Below, piece by piece: positions 22,404 to 31,293 of a stretch of 64,000 nucleotides of DNA. A model generated the notes under the pieces. It was not told the DNA's origin. It searched no databases and was given only the letters and a program-made list of their open reading frames with translations. The number at the start of each line of letters is the position of its first letter. Position 1 is the first letter of the stretch. The stretch is from Methylocella tundrae (GTDB taxonomy: Bacteria > Pseudomonadota > Alphaproteobacteria > Rhizobiales > Beijerinckiaceae), in NCBI RefSeq assembly GCF_901905185.1, contig NZ_CABFMQ020000079.1, positions 16,765 to 80,764 on the forward strand, read 5' to 3'. Both the position numbers and the translations under genes were made by a program.

Positions 22404-23459
22404 ATGAACACGCGGTTCAAACCGACTGAGACATTCCGGCGCGACTTCGCCTTTTGCAACAGCGACGAGGCCATCCTGCGCTTTCCGTTCCCGTTCCCCG
22501 AAGACGCCTACATGTACTCGGTCAACATCGAGCCTCATGTCAGGGGCGGGGCGACGCCGGCTCTCGACCATCTATTCGACATTGACGAACACTATGTAGC
22601 GGAATGCCGGGAGAGGGCCCTGGTGCTGCAGGAGGATCCGGGCCGTTGCAAGGTGCTGCCGCATATGATGGCGGCTCAGTGGGACACGCTGGAGCTCATC
22701 ATGGAGAGCTTCGCCAGGGATTACCCCCAGGACTTCTCTCTCACCAAGGATGGAGCCCGCTGGACCTGGGAGAATCGCCCGCTCGGACTGAAACAAACAT
22801 TCACCTTTGGCGATGAGGCGACGCTCCCCTGCGAACCGTTCGAATATATCACGCGCCAGGCGCAGGGCGACTTCACCTTGCAGGACCAGCGCGACGATAA
22901 TTTATTCGTCGACGGCGGAATGGTCACGACACAGGCTGACTGGTCGCTCGAATTCAACATCGGTATGACGTTTCACGAATGGCACGGACCGGTTCCGCTC
23001 GCGCATCAGATCGGCGTCTTCGACCGCGCGCTGAAATTCCTCTTGCGGCTTCAATATGGCCAGCCGGTCCGCAGATTGAACTGGACGATGACCATCAATC
23101 CGAGGCTCGACACCAGCCCGGAAAATTATCCCCTGTGGGGACCGGACCGTACGACCGTCACCCCTCAAAACGTCGCCGACAAGGTGTTTCTGCGCGTTGA
23201 ATTGCAGACCCTTTTCCGTCTGCCGCGCTCAAACGCCATTCTGTTCGGAATCCGCTGCTATCTGATCAGCGTCGGCGATATCGCAAAGGTCGATAAATGG
23301 CGCAAACGCCTGCATCGCGTGCTGCGCGATCTTCGTCCAGAGCTCGAAGACTACAAAGGGCTGACCCGCTTTCGCAAAATGGTCGTCGATTATCTCGCGC
23401 CTTTCGATGACGGCGCCGCGTTGTCGAGCGGAACCCACTCAGAGCAGGCGGAGCTCTAG
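22404..23459 (+). CDS. Heme-dependent oxidative N-demethylase (DUF3445), catalytic subunit of dimethylamine monooxygenase
   Basis: 351 residues. DUF3445 proteins are heme enzymes that remove a methyl group from secondary amines with O2. The family core is visible: RFPFPFPEDAYMYSVNIEPH near the N-terminus, ARDYPQDFSLTK, LQDQRDDNLFVDGGMVTTQADWSLEFNIGM, FHEWHGPVP and the C-terminal FRLPRSNAILFGIRCYLIS. Several conserved His residues (for example in HEWHGPV and HQIGVF) are candidate heme ligands. The ATG at 22404 has GGAG eight bases upstream. The stop codon TAG at 23457-23459 coincides with the left end of a palindromic repeat. Confidence 0.88.
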   Translation: MNTRFKPTETFRRDFAFCNSDEAILRFPFPFPEDAYMYSVNIEPHVRGGATPALDHLFDIDEHYVAECRERALVLQEDPGRCKVLPHMMAAQWDTLELIMESFARDYPQDFSLTKDGARWTWENRPLGLKQTFTFGDEATLPCEPFEYITRQAQGDFTLQDQRDDNLFVDGGMVTTQADWSLEFNIGMTFHEWHGPVPLAHQIGVFDRALKFLLRLQYGQPVRRLNWTMTINPRLDTSPENYPLWGPDRTTVTPQNVADKVFLRVELQTLFRLPRSNAILFGIRCYLISVGDIAKVDKWRKRLHRVLRDLRPELEDYKGLTRFRKMVVDYLAPFDDGAALSSGTHSEQAEL

Positions 23460-23573
23460 AGCATATTCCGATCAGATCGGTTCGATCTGATCGAGAAGAA
23501 TATGCTCAAGCTTTTGAAGCTGGAGCGATTTCTGAGCGATCGAATGACTCCATTCGATCGGAAAGCGCTCTAG
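23458..23573. repeat. Palindromic mosaic repeat, copy 1 (modules A-B)
   Basis: Module A is a long hairpin with arms around GAGCATATTCCGATCAGATC and its complement at about 23483-23508. Module B follows: CTTTTGAAGCTGGAGCGATT, then the hairpin CGATCGAATG/CATTCGATCG, ending GCGCTCTAG. The same A-B unit with few changes lies at 46833-46944, and part of module B at 24368-24406. The first bases TAG also end the preceding gene. Confidence 0.85.
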
Positions 23574-23620
23574 CGGCCCAAGGCGACGTTACGGCTTATC
23601 GAAAAACCCGCCGATCGTCG

Positions 23621-24037
23621 ATGGAGGATCCGTTTGTGCGCGCTCTGAGGCAAATGCAATCGCTCTATGAGAAGATGGGTGGCGAGGAGGAAATTCGTCG
23701 GCTGGTCGAGACGTTCTACGACATTGTCGAGACGGACCCGGAGGCGAAGGAACTACATCTGCTTCATCTGCGGGGACACGGCGTCGCCCATTCTCGAATC
23801 GAGCAATTTAACTTCCTGTCCGGTTTTCTCGGTGGTCCGCAATATTACGTGCAGAAATATGGGCATGCGCATCTTCGAGAGATGCATGCGCATGTTCCGA
23901 TCGGCCGCAAGGAGCGGGATCTTTGGCTCGCCTGCATGACGAAGGCGATTGCCAAGGTTGGTCTCGGTTCACAGACCGCGGATCGGCTAATGCGTCATTT
24001 TACTCGGGCCGCCGAGGGGTGTCGAAACCAGGACTGA
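23621..24037 (+). CDS. Group II truncated hemoglobin
   Basis: 138 residues with the 2-on-2 globin pattern of group II: SLYEKMGGEEEIRRLVETFYDIVETDPEAKELH, FLSGFLGGPQYYVQKYGHAHLREMHAHVPIG with the proximal His in HAH/LREMH, and the C-terminal WLACMTKAIAKVG. Such globins bind O2 and react with NO or peroxide. Starting 162 bp after the heme N-demethylase gene on the same strand, it may be part of that operon, though a repeat lies between them. Supply of O2 or protection of the heme enzyme is a guess from context. The ATG at 23621 is used; translation might also begin at a later Met (MQSLYEK). Confidence 0.9.
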   Translation: MEDPFVRALRQMQSLYEKMGGEEEIRRLVETFYDIVETDPEAKELHLLHLRGHGVAHSRIEQFNFLSGFLGGPQYYVQKYGHAHLREMHAHVPIGRKERDLWLACMTKAIAKVGLGSQTADRLMRHFTRAAEGCRNQD

Positions 24038-24367
24038 GCACCGGAGCGCGACTTTTTTGGACGCTTCATCGTGTGTTGCGCGTCCGATCGGTATCTGGCG
24101 CAGCGGCGCGCCAGCGCGCGGGTGATTGAATAGTCTGGGCTTACGCCGCCCGCGCATAGGCGGAGAACGACTTGGCGTCTTTCCTCCCGGGCGCCTTGCC
24201 GGAGGGCGAGCGGCAAAGGAATCCCGCTTCGCTCTCCGGTCCTTTCTCGATCGCAATAGAATAATCGCGATGACAACAGCCGGCAAAAACAGCCGCAGCC
24301 GATTAAAGCGCGAATAATACGGAAGCGCATTAAAGCCGCGCTGATGCACAGGAAGCGAGGCCGGTTA
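24038..24367. other. Intergenic, no gene recognised
   Basis: The spacer between the globin gene and repeat copy 2. Only short shadow frames occur. A GC-rich stretch from about 24140 to 24215 can pair with itself imperfectly but has no T-run. Confidence 0.4.
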
Positions 24368-24510
24368 GATCGATCGAATGACTCCATTCGATCGGAGAGC
24401 GCTCTAGAGCGAAATGCGTTCAAGCGGAATCGCATTCCGCTCTTTAAGCCTTTGTTTTACCGCATGATTTTGGCCCGAAAAGTCTGCAACTTTTCGGCAT
24501 CATGCTCTAG
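24368..24510. repeat. Palindromic mosaic repeat, copy 2 (partial B, then C-D)
   Basis: Partial module B (24368-24406, ending GCTCTAG), module C (GCGGAATCGCATTCCGC hairpin) and module D (GCATGAT, CCGAAAAGTCTGCAACTTTTCGG, ATGCTCTAG). The C-D part is found again, inverted and nearly identical, at 46729-46835. The outer CTAG (24507-24510) supplies the TAG stop of the cytochrome gene on the minus strand. Confidence 0.85.
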
Positions 24511-24854
24511 TCCTGGGGGTCAAGCCCGGAAAGATAATCGACGATCGCGGCGACGCTCTCATCAGGGACCGGCGCCCCGTAGGTCTTCCGCATCTTCGCG
24601 ACTTCCTCACCCCACGTGGTTGGCGAAAGCCGAGGCTGGTAGAGCACCATGCCGCTCGAGTGGCATATCAGGCAATTGCTGTTAATCGCCTTCGCGTCCG
24701 CTCCACCCGGAAAGCGACGATCGCTTTCGGGAAAAGTCACGGAGACGCTTTTCAGCGTGACGCCGGCGGCCGAAACGGTGGTTTCCGATTCCGCCGCGAC
24801 GGAGCAGCCGACCGAGGCGCAAAGCGCAACCGCGGCGAAGATCTGCGTGATCAT
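24507..24854 (-). CDS. sorB: Sulfite dehydrogenase cytochrome c subunit (SorB-like)
   Basis: 115 residues. A signal peptide (MITQIFAAVALCASVGCSVAAES) directs it to the periplasm. One heme site is visible, C-L-I-C-H, with a downstream Met ligand candidate in GEEVAKMRKTYG. Small monoheme cytochromes beside a sulfite-oxidising molybdoenzyme take electrons from it. The start at 24854 has AGGAAGGG upstream; the ORF upstream of that is not signal-like. It lies 19 bp after sorA in the same direction. Its stop codon is contributed by the end of a palindromic repeat, so the natural C-terminus may have been shortened. Confidence 0.88.
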   Translation of the reverse strand: MITQIFAAVALCASVGCSVAAESETTVSAAGVTLKSVSVTFPESDRRFPGGADAKAINSNCLICHSSGMVLYQPRLSPTTWGEEVAKMRKTYGAPVPDESVAAIVDYLSGLDPQD

Positions 24855-24873
24855 GGGCAAACCCTTCCTACAT

Positions 24874-26097
24874 TCAAGAGACGGTGATCGGCGTCGATTC
24901 AATGACGTTCAGCATGTAGCCGCCCGGATTCCATGTCGGAAGCGGCGGCTGCGTAAGGCCGGCTTTGTTCGTCGTCCGCACCATCAGCATCCGCTGCCCG
25001 CGCTCCGCCGCAGTGAAGTTGATCTGCCAGAGCCTGAAGCTGTATTGCCCTTCGTCCGCACCCAGCGTCGCCGGCGTCCAGCTTGTCCCGCCATCTGACG
25101 AAAAGTCGACGCTCGCGACGCCCGAGTCGCCGCCAAACGCAAGACCGCGAACCAATGTCGGCTTGCCCGCTTCTATCGTGGCGCCGGCGGAAAGGTTTGT
25201 GATGAAGGAGCGCGGAACCATCCTGCTGATGGGAACGGTCTTGAATCCCTTTTCCCCAGGCTTGACATTGGCGCCTGGCGTGTCGGGGATCCGATAGGCC
25301 GTCTTCATCCAGAAGTTTTCGTCAGGCTCGCCGAGCACTTCTATCGAGCTGAGCATCTTGACCCAATAAGTCGAATACCAGCCGGGCACGATTAGCCGGA
25401 GCGGAAAGCCGTTGAGAATCGGCAGCTGTTCGCCGTTCATGAGATAAGCGATCATGACCTCGCCATCGCGCGCATGATCGATGTCGAGCGACTTCATAAA
25501 ATCCGGCGTCGCCGGCAGCACGCCTTCTTCGAGCCCCCTGAAGCGCACCTGAACGGCCCCGGCCCCGACGCCAGCTCTGTCCAATACGTCGCGCAGCCGG
25601 ACGCCTGTCCATTTGGCGTTGCCCATGGCGCCGTGGCCCCATTGGCCGCCCGGAACGCGTGGCTGGAAAAATCCGCGCGAGTTGCCCGAACATTGATTGA
25701 CGGCCGCGATCTCGAACCGCGGCAGCGCCAGGATTTCGCTAAGGTTCAGCGACAGCTCCTGGTTCACCAGACCTTTGACGGAGAGACGGAACGAGGTCAC
25801 GTCGATCGACTCCGGTATGTCGGCAAGATGCCAGCGCACAAAAAACTGGTCGTTCGGCGTGAAAACGCCCTTGTCGAAGACGGAAAACGGCGTCTCGAGC
25901 AGCGGCGGCCGCGTCCGTTGCAGGATCATCTCGCCCTTCTGCGGGAACGCCTTGGTGAGGGGGCGCTCGCTCGGCGGGCCCGGCAAGTGAAGATTGAGGG
26001 TTTCAGCCGAAGCCCCGAAAGATCCTGAGGCGATCATGACCCCAAGGGCGCTCGCGCGTTCGAGGAACTGGCGTCGTCCAAATCGCAGGTCGACCAT
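24874..26097 (-). CDS. sorA: Sulfite dehydrogenase molybdenum subunit (SorA-like)
   Basis: 407 residues. A Tat signal (RRQFLERASALGVMIASG) shows export of a folded cofactor enzyme to the periplasm. The sulfite-oxidase fold follows, with the molybdenum-ligand Cys136 in AVNQCSGNSRGFF, then GYSTYWVKMLSSIEVL-like substrate pocket residues and the C-terminal Mo-co dimerisation domain (FSSDGGTSWTPATLG, MVRTTNKAGLTQPPLPTWNPGGYMLN). It oxidises sulfite to sulfate. GGGGAGGAG precedes the ATG. YeiH and DUF302 genes next to it support a sulfite-handling role. Confidence 0.92.
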   Translation of the reverse strand: MVDLRFGRRQFLERASALGVMIASGSFGASAETLNLHLPGPPSERPLTKAFPQKGEMILQRTRPPLLETPFSVFDKGVFTPNDQFFVRWHLADIPESIDVTSFRLSVKGLVNQELSLNLSEILALPRFEIAAVNQCSGNSRGFFQPRVPGGQWGHGAMGNAKWTGVRLRDVLDRAGVGAGAVQVRFRGLEEGVLPATPDFMKSLDIDHARDGEVMIAYLMNGEQLPILNGFPLRLIVPGWYSTYWVKMLSSIEVLGEPDENFWMKTAYRIPDTPGANVKPGEKGFKTVPISRMVPRSFITNLSAGATIEAGKPTLVRGLAFGGDSGVASVDFSSDGGTSWTPATLGADEGQYSFRLWQINFTAAERGQRMLMVRTTNKAGLTQPPLPTWNPGGYMLNVIESTPITVS

Positions 26098-26381
26098 CGC
26101 GTCGTCTCCTCCCCATCATTGAAATTTAGTTTGAATAGCCAGCCTGCACCGCGCCGCGGCGCGTTGTCGGAGGCAGCCGATTGAACCAGGGCCTTCCACG
26201 TCTTCGACGCCTTGCCGCATCAACGCAAACGGGAACGCGCTTGCGAACATGAATCGTTGATGAACCCGTCGGCCTTAAAGTATATTTTACCACCCGTAGC
26301 AAACGTATAGATATCGGACGACATAAACACATTTTTAGTTCCGGAAGCGATAGTGATCTTGGTCCAGCATCACGACGGGCG

Positions 26382-27458
26382 TCACGTCGTCATTTTGACC
26401 AGCATCAAGCTGAAGATTGCGACGAAGAGAAAAGCGGCAAAGCCCAACACGAAGGGACGAATGCCCTTTGCCCGCAGCTTGGCGATGTCCGTTTCGAGTC
26501 CCATAGCGGCAAGCGCCGTCGAGAGAAGAAAAGTCGTCGCTATGACGATCGGCGCCTTCGCTTCGACGGGGACGCTTATTATGCTGTTGACGCCGACGAG
26601 CGCGATGAAGCCCAGGACGAACCAGGGCATCGGCGCTTTGGCCTGGATGTGACCGTGACCGTCGCGGCGGGCGCGGCGCCTAGCGACGAGGCCAAGAGTG
26701 ATGACCAGGGGCGCGAGCATCATCACGCGAGACAGCTTGGCGATCGTGCCGAACTCCCCCGCCTGTTTGCCATCCTGGTAGGCGGCGGCGACCACCTGCG
26801 CGATTTCATGGATCGAACTTCCGGCCCATAGGCCATAAGCGTGGGGGTCAAGGTGCAACAGCGCCGGCAGCATCGGGTAGACGACCATCGCGATCGATCC
26901 AAAGACCGTGACGCAGGCGACCGCATAGGCCACATCCTCGTCATGGGCGCCGGTCACCGTGTTCGTCGCGATGACCGCGGAAGCGCCGCAGATCGAGGTT
27001 CCGGCCGCGATCAGCTCAGCAAGCTTGCGGTCGACGCCGAGGATCTGACCAGCCCATTTGGTGAACAGAAAGGTGGCGACGAGCGTCAGGACGATCACGC
27101 TGACGCCGCTGGCGCCAACCGCGATCACCTGCGTCGCCGTTAACTGGAGGCCCAGCAGTATGATGCCGAAGCGCAAAATCCGGCGCAGCGAAAAGGCGAT
27201 GCCCGCTTTGAGACGCGCCGGAGTTCCGATCATATTGCGATAGCCAATACCGATCACGATGGCGAGGATCATCGGACTGAAGGCGGAGAGGCCCGGCAAT
27301 TGCCTCAGCGCGAAGGCAAGTCCCGCGATCGAGGCGGCCAGAATCAGGCCCGGCCAGATGCTTGTGCGCCCGGCCGCGACATGCGCGACATGGGAGCCCG
27401 GCTTCAAAGCCGTGGAATGCGGGGTAGCGTGGAAATCTGGTCGGGTGGGCGCGTTCAT
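26382..27458 (-). CDS. YeiH/UPF0324 family putative sulfate exporter
   Basis: 358 residues, about ten hydrophobic segments. Family landmarks are [48 protein letters not shown], and [20 protein letters not shown]. These transporters are predicted to export sulfate or a related anion, often next to sulfite or sulfonate oxidation genes. That matches its position upstream of sorAB on the same strand, 285 bp away. The start at 27458 (ATG with GAGGA) is preferred over the TTG at 27473. Confidence 0.85.
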   Translation of the reverse strand: MNAPTRPDFHATPHSTALKPGSHVAHVAAGRTSIWPGLILAASIAGLAFALRQLPGLSAFSPMILAIVIGIGYRNMIGTPARLKAGIAFSLRRILRFGIILLGLQLTATQVIAVGASGVSVIVLTLVATFLFTKWAGQILGVDRKLAELIAAGTSICGASAVIATNTVTGAHDEDVAYAVACVTVFGSIAMVVYPMLPALLHLDPHAYGLWAGSSIHEIAQVVAAAYQDGKQAGEFGTIAKLSRVMMLAPLVITLGLVARRRARRDGHGHIQAKAPMPWFVLGFIALVGVNSIISVPVEAKAPIVIATTFLLSTALAAMGLETDIAKLRAKGIRPFVLGFAAFLFVAIFSLMLVKMTT

Positions 27459-27827
27459 GGCCGGAATCCTCAATCGTCCCGGCCAATATGATGATTGATG
27501 ATTAATCTATCCAACGCATTTTTTATATTGAATTGTTCGATTTATAAGAACGATCGAAAAGAACCAGCGTGAATTCAGGGATCTCGTCCAACCAGTCGAG
27601 GACCCTCTCTGATGAATGGACCGATTCAAAGGGTCGGCAAAGGTCGCCCACCGCCGGCGCCGAAAGACTGCGCAGGGACTGGACGCGGTGAACGTCGAGG
27701 CTGACATTCAGTTTGCGGGCATTCTGCGAAATGGGCGCCTTGACGTCGTTTCGCTTCCAGCTTAATCAGCTTATCATGATCATATAATGTTGTCGGGATA
27801 AGAGTGAACGACCAGGGGCGAGAGGCC
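27459..27827. other. Intergenic with a startless 80-codon frame
   Basis: On the minus strand, 27523-27765 is open for 80 codons without any ATG or early GTG start (it follows a TGA). The predicted residues (such as HSSERVLDWLDEIPEF near the end) look protein-like but match no family I recognise. It could be the decayed 3' end of a gene that once stood before the YeiH gene, or chance. The right part is the promoter of the DUF302 gene. Confidence 0.3.
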
Positions 27828-28499
27828 ATGCTGAACGAAGGTCAAACGAGCCGCCCCGCCGGGCTTCGGACTCGCTCGCGTCAGCCCGCGGCCGATCGCG
27901 CTAAGGCCGCGCCCGGCAAGCGTCCGCCCAAGCGTCCGCCGAAGGCATCTCGCATGATCGCGCTGGCGTCCGTCTGCCTCGTGACGCTAATAGCCGGGAT
28001 CGAGGCCGCCCTCGCCGCTCCTGTCGTGACGGAGCGCGTGATAGAGGTCGAGCACGTCAAAATCGAGACGACAAAGACATTCGAGCAAGTCGAGGCGGCG
28101 CTTGACGGCGCTCTTCCCCAGATCGATCCGGCAATCGCGGCGGCGTTGACGAATGGCGATAGCGGGCTCGCCAAAAAGCTGGAGCATGGCGCGGCGCTTT
28201 TTATCTTCCTGAAGCGCGACCACGGCGCTTTTCTGCGCAGCGCCGGCCGGTCCCGCAAGGCGCGGCAATATGAAATCGGCAATCCGCTCACGGCGACCAT
28301 GATGACGCAGCACGAGCTAGCGGCGGCGCTTTATGCTCCGCTGCGGGTTGTGCTGTATCAGAACGCGGCTGGAGGCGCGACATTTGAATACGACAAACCC
28401 TCCACCCTCTTCGGTCAGTTTGGCGACGAACGGGTCGCCGCGGTCAGCCGCGATCTCGACGCCGAGCTTGAGCGCGCTTTGCGGCGCGCTGCGGAATGA
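27828..28499 (+). CDS. DUF302 domain protein, membrane-anchored or secreted
   Basis: 223 residues. The N-terminal 45 residues are basic and Pro-rich, followed by a hydrophobic segment (MIALASVCLVTLIAGIEAALA) that could be a signal peptide or anchor. Residues from about 65 onward are the DUF302 domain (FEQVEAALDGALPQID, QYEIGNPLTATMMTQHELAAALYAPLRVVLYQN). DUF302 proteins are small periplasmic or cytoplasmic proteins of unknown biochemistry, frequent near sulfur-oxidation genes. Starts at GTG 27804, ATG 27828 and ATG 27954 are all possible; the last would give a simple signal peptide. Confidence 0.7.
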   Translation: MLNEGQTSRPAGLRTRSRQPAADRAKAAPGKRPPKRPPKASRMIALASVCLVTLIAGIEAALAAPVVTERVIEVEHVKIETTKTFEQVEAALDGALPQIDPAIAAALTNGDSGLAKKLEHGAALFIFLKRDHGAFLRSAGRSRKARQYEIGNPLTATMMTQHELAAALYAPLRVVLYQNAAGGATFEYDKPSTLFGQFGDERVAAVSRDLDAELERALRRAAE

Positions 28500-28558
28500 G
28501 CGATCCAAAGCGCCGGCGAGCGCGGTGATGCGCCGGCTCGCATGCGTGAAATGCCGTT

Positions 28559-30133
28559 TCAAAATGGCGAGGGCGGCTGTCGGCGTAGCAGCGCGACGAG
28601 AATAAGGCAGGCGAAAGCGCCGGCCGCGGCGGCCAGAAAGCCGTCGATATAGGCAAGCACGGAAGCCTGTTGCGCAACGTTCGCCGCGAGAAGTTTGGTC
28701 GCCCGCGCGGCCGTCTCCTCGAGGTCGGCCGTGCGCGCGCCGACGGCGGCGCGATAGGCCGCTAGGCGCTCAATCGTTAACGCCGCCAACCCGTCGACAT
28801 GCGCGCCGACGAGATTGGAGTGGATCTGTTCGCGGATCCTGACGAAAGTCTGCATGAAAGCGGTGCCGATCTCGCCGCCGAACAGACGGCTCATCTGCAT
28901 CAGGCTGCCGATCGTCAAAGCGTCCGCCGGATTGATCGAACGAACGATCAAGACAATCAACGCGGTCAGCGCGAATGATTGACCAATCGCCTGCAGGATC
29001 TGCGAGGGGAGGAAGTCATCGGTCGCCCACTCGCTTGTGAGGTTGGTCGCCATCAGGCAGGCGACGCCAATCAAGGCGGTGCCGAACGCCAGCACGAGAC
29101 GCGCGTCGGCGCGTTTTAGCAAGGCGCCAAGCAGCAGTACGATGGCGAACTGCGGCAGGGCGATCCAAAGCAACACGGCTCCTACCTGAAGCTCCCGGAA
29201 ATTTTGCACGGTCTGCAAATAGTTCGGGATGATGTAGGCCGTCGAGAGGATGATGAAGCGATAGCCGGCCAGGAGAGCCATGAGAAGCAACAGGTTTTCG
29301 CGGGCCATCAGCCGTATGTTGATGAAGGGACGCGCCGCGATGAGTTCCCTGACGACGAAGAACATCGTCAGCAGCGCGCCGGAAATCAAAAAGCCGTTGA
29401 CGAGGCCATTGTTGGTCCAGTCCAGCCTGTTGCCTTGGTCGAGACCAGCGTAGAGCAGCGCGAAGCCGAGCCCGGCGTATATGAGCCCCGGCCAATCCAG
29501 ATCGCGCAAACGCATCGACGTCGGGGGATCACGCGGCACGCCATAAAAGATGCAGCCGAACATCAGTGGCAGGGCGAAACAATACTGCCAGTCGATCCAC
29601 GCCCACGACAGATGGTCCGAAAACCAGCCCTCGAGGGAAGCGCCGATGTTCTGCGACATTTCCGAATTCATCGCATAGACGGCGACGCCGTAGATGACGA
29701 GACGCGGCGGCAGGCTGCGCACAATAAAACTGATGGTCAGTGGAATGAACGTGCCCGAGCCAAGGCCGCCAAGAAACTGAGCCGCGAGGAAGGCGTTCAG
29801 ATTAGGCGACAGCGGCGCGAGAAGGCTCGTCGTGAAGAACAGCACGATGCCAAGCAGCAGAAAACGCCGCACGCCGAAGACGGCCGCCATATAGGGAGAG
29901 GCGACGCCGCTCATCATCTGACCAACGCCGAAACTCGTCGTGATCCATGCGCCTTCATCGAAGCCGGCATGGAGACCGCCGCGCAGATCGGTAAGGCCAA
30001 AGGTGGTGACGCGGCTGCCAAGTGTGCTCATCATCGCGCCAAGCAAAACACCCAGAATGCCGATATAGGGGCGCAGCGTATCGGCGCGAAGGCGCGTCGG
30101 CGCGGCTGACGCGATCGAAGCAGGAGAGGCCAT
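28559..30133 (-). CDS. MFS multidrug transporter, DHA2 (EmrB) family
   Basis: 524 residues, 14 predicted membrane helices. Motifs: N-terminal YIGILGVLLGAMMSTLGSRV, motif C-type glycine-rich stretch GGLGSGTFIPLTISFI and FLAAQFLGG. DHA2 pumps use the proton gradient to expel drugs, dyes or fatty acids through a periplasmic adaptor. Its ATG overlaps the TGA of the adaptor gene by one base (TGATG), so the pair is translationally coupled. No outer-membrane channel gene follows, so TolC-type supply from elsewhere is assumed. Confidence 0.88.
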   Translation of the reverse strand: MASPASIASAAPTRLRADTLRPYIGILGVLLGAMMSTLGSRVTTFGLTDLRGGLHAGFDEGAWITTSFGVGQMMSGVASPYMAAVFGVRRFLLLGIVLFFTTSLLAPLSPNLNAFLAAQFLGGLGSGTFIPLTISFIVRSLPPRLVIYGVAVYAMNSEMSQNIGASLEGWFSDHLSWAWIDWQYCFALPLMFGCIFYGVPRDPPTSMRLRDLDWPGLIYAGLGFALLYAGLDQGNRLDWTNNGLVNGFLISGALLTMFFVVRELIAARPFINIRLMARENLLLLMALLAGYRFIILSTAYIIPNYLQTVQNFRELQVGAVLLWIALPQFAIVLLLGALLKRADARLVLAFGTALIGVACLMATNLTSEWATDDFLPSQILQAIGQSFALTALIVLIVRSINPADALTIGSLMQMSRLFGGEIGTAFMQTFVRIREQIHSNLVGAHVDGLAALTIERLAAYRAAVGARTADLEETAARATKLLAANVAQQASVLAYIDGFLAAAAGAFACLILVALLRRQPPSPF

Positions 30134-31293
30134 CACTTGGCCGCGGCAGGCGGCGCCATAGCCGCGCCGGCGCCAGCCCCCTCGCCGTTTCTCGTATCGA
30201 TGGTGGCGACGACGGACATGCCCGGCCGGACCAAAGCGCCGAGCGCCGGGTTCGGATCGAGCACGATCTTCACCGGAACGCGCTGGACGACTTTAGTGAA
30301 GTTGCCCGTCGCATTATCTGGCGGCAGCAGGGCGAATGTGCTGCCTGTGCCTGGAGACCAACTGTCGACATGGCCGGTCAGCTTCAGATCCGGAAAGGCG
30401 TCGACGGTAACGCGCGCCGGCTCTCCAATCCGGATGTTCGTCATTTGCGTTTCCTTGTAATTGGCGATCACCCAGATGTTGGGCAGCGGCACTACGGCAA
30501 TCACCTGCGCCCCCGCATTGACGAATTGTCCCGGGCGCACCTGGCGCTGACCGACCAATCCATCGGCCGGCGAAAGGATGCGCGTATAGGTCAGATTGTT
30601 GTGCGCGAGATCGGCCGCGGCGGCGGCTGCGCGCAACTGCGCCTCAAGCTGTTTCTTCTGGACGTCGAGACTGGAGAGAAGCGCCTTTTGCTGATCGAGC
30701 TGCGCCTCATTGAGGAGCAGTTGCGCCTCGGTGCGTTTTTCATTGGCGTCCGCCTGCTCGGCCAGCTGCGGCAGCCCGGCGATGCGGGTTTGCAGCAATT
30801 CCTGCTGACGCTTCTGTTCGAGCTGGTAGCGCTTGAGGTCCGCTTGCGTTGCTTCGATCGTCGCCTCGGCCTGACGAACAAGGGCCCGCTGCACGTCTTT
30901 CTGGTTGGCCAGATTATCGAGGTTCGCCTGCGCCGCCGCGCGAGAAGCCTCGGCTTGCTCCAGCGCCGCAGTGTAGTCGGAAGGATCGATTTCGACGATG
31001 AGATCGCCTTTGCGCACGGGCTGATAGTCGCCAACGGCGACCGTCTTCACATAGCCCGAAACCTTCGCCGCGAGCGGCGTGACGTCGCCGACGATGTAGG
31101 CGTCGTCGGTCGTCTCGAAGCGGGCGGCGCCGGTCCAGCGGTTCCAATGTCCCGCGATGAACCAGGCGAGATAGCCAATCGCAGCGACCAGAATGACGCG
31201 CAGGAGCGGATAAAGCCATCTCGCCCGGGAGTCTCGCGGCGGCGGCGCGGCCGGGGCTTCCGACAGTGGCGGATCTTTCGCCGCGTCATCCAT
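30133..31293 (-). CDS. HlyD/EmrA family membrane fusion (periplasmic adaptor) protein
   Basis: 386 residues. A short cytoplasmic tail, one membrane anchor (VILVAAIGYLAWFIAGHW), a biotinyl-lipoyl domain half (DDAYIVGDVTPLAAKVSGYVKTVAV), a long alpha-helical hairpin (residues about 115-215, Gln/Glu/Ala-rich coiled coil) and a beta-barrel (DGLVGQRQVRPGQFVNAGAQVIAVVPLPNIWVIANYKETQ). It should connect the adjacent EmrB-type pump to an outer-membrane channel. The C-terminus is Ala/Gly-rich. Confidence 0.9.
   Translation of the reverse strand: MDDAAKDPPLSEAPAAPPPRDSRARWLYPLLRVILVAAIGYLAWFIAGHWNRWTGAARFETTDDAYIVGDVTPLAAKVSGYVKTVAVGDYQPVRKGDLIVEIDPSDYTAALEQAEASRAAAQANLDNLANQKDVQRALVRQAEATIEATQADLKRYQLEQKRQQELLQTRIAGLPQLAEQADANEKRTEAQLLLNEAQLDQQKALLSSLDVQKKQLEAQLRAAAAAADLAHNNLTYTRILSPADGLVGQRQVRPGQFVNAGAQVIAVVPLPNIWVIANYKETQMTNIRIGEPARVTVDAFPDLKLTGHVDSWSPGTGSTFALLPPDNATGNFTKVVQRVPVKIVLDPNPALGALVRPGMSVVATIDTRNGEGAGAGAAMAPPAAAK

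Noticed and set aside
27523..27765. Startless minus-strand frame upstream of the YeiH gene as a LysR remnant
   Set aside because: YeiH genes often have a LysR neighbour, but the residues show no LysR helix-turn-helix or effector-domain pattern and there is no start codon.
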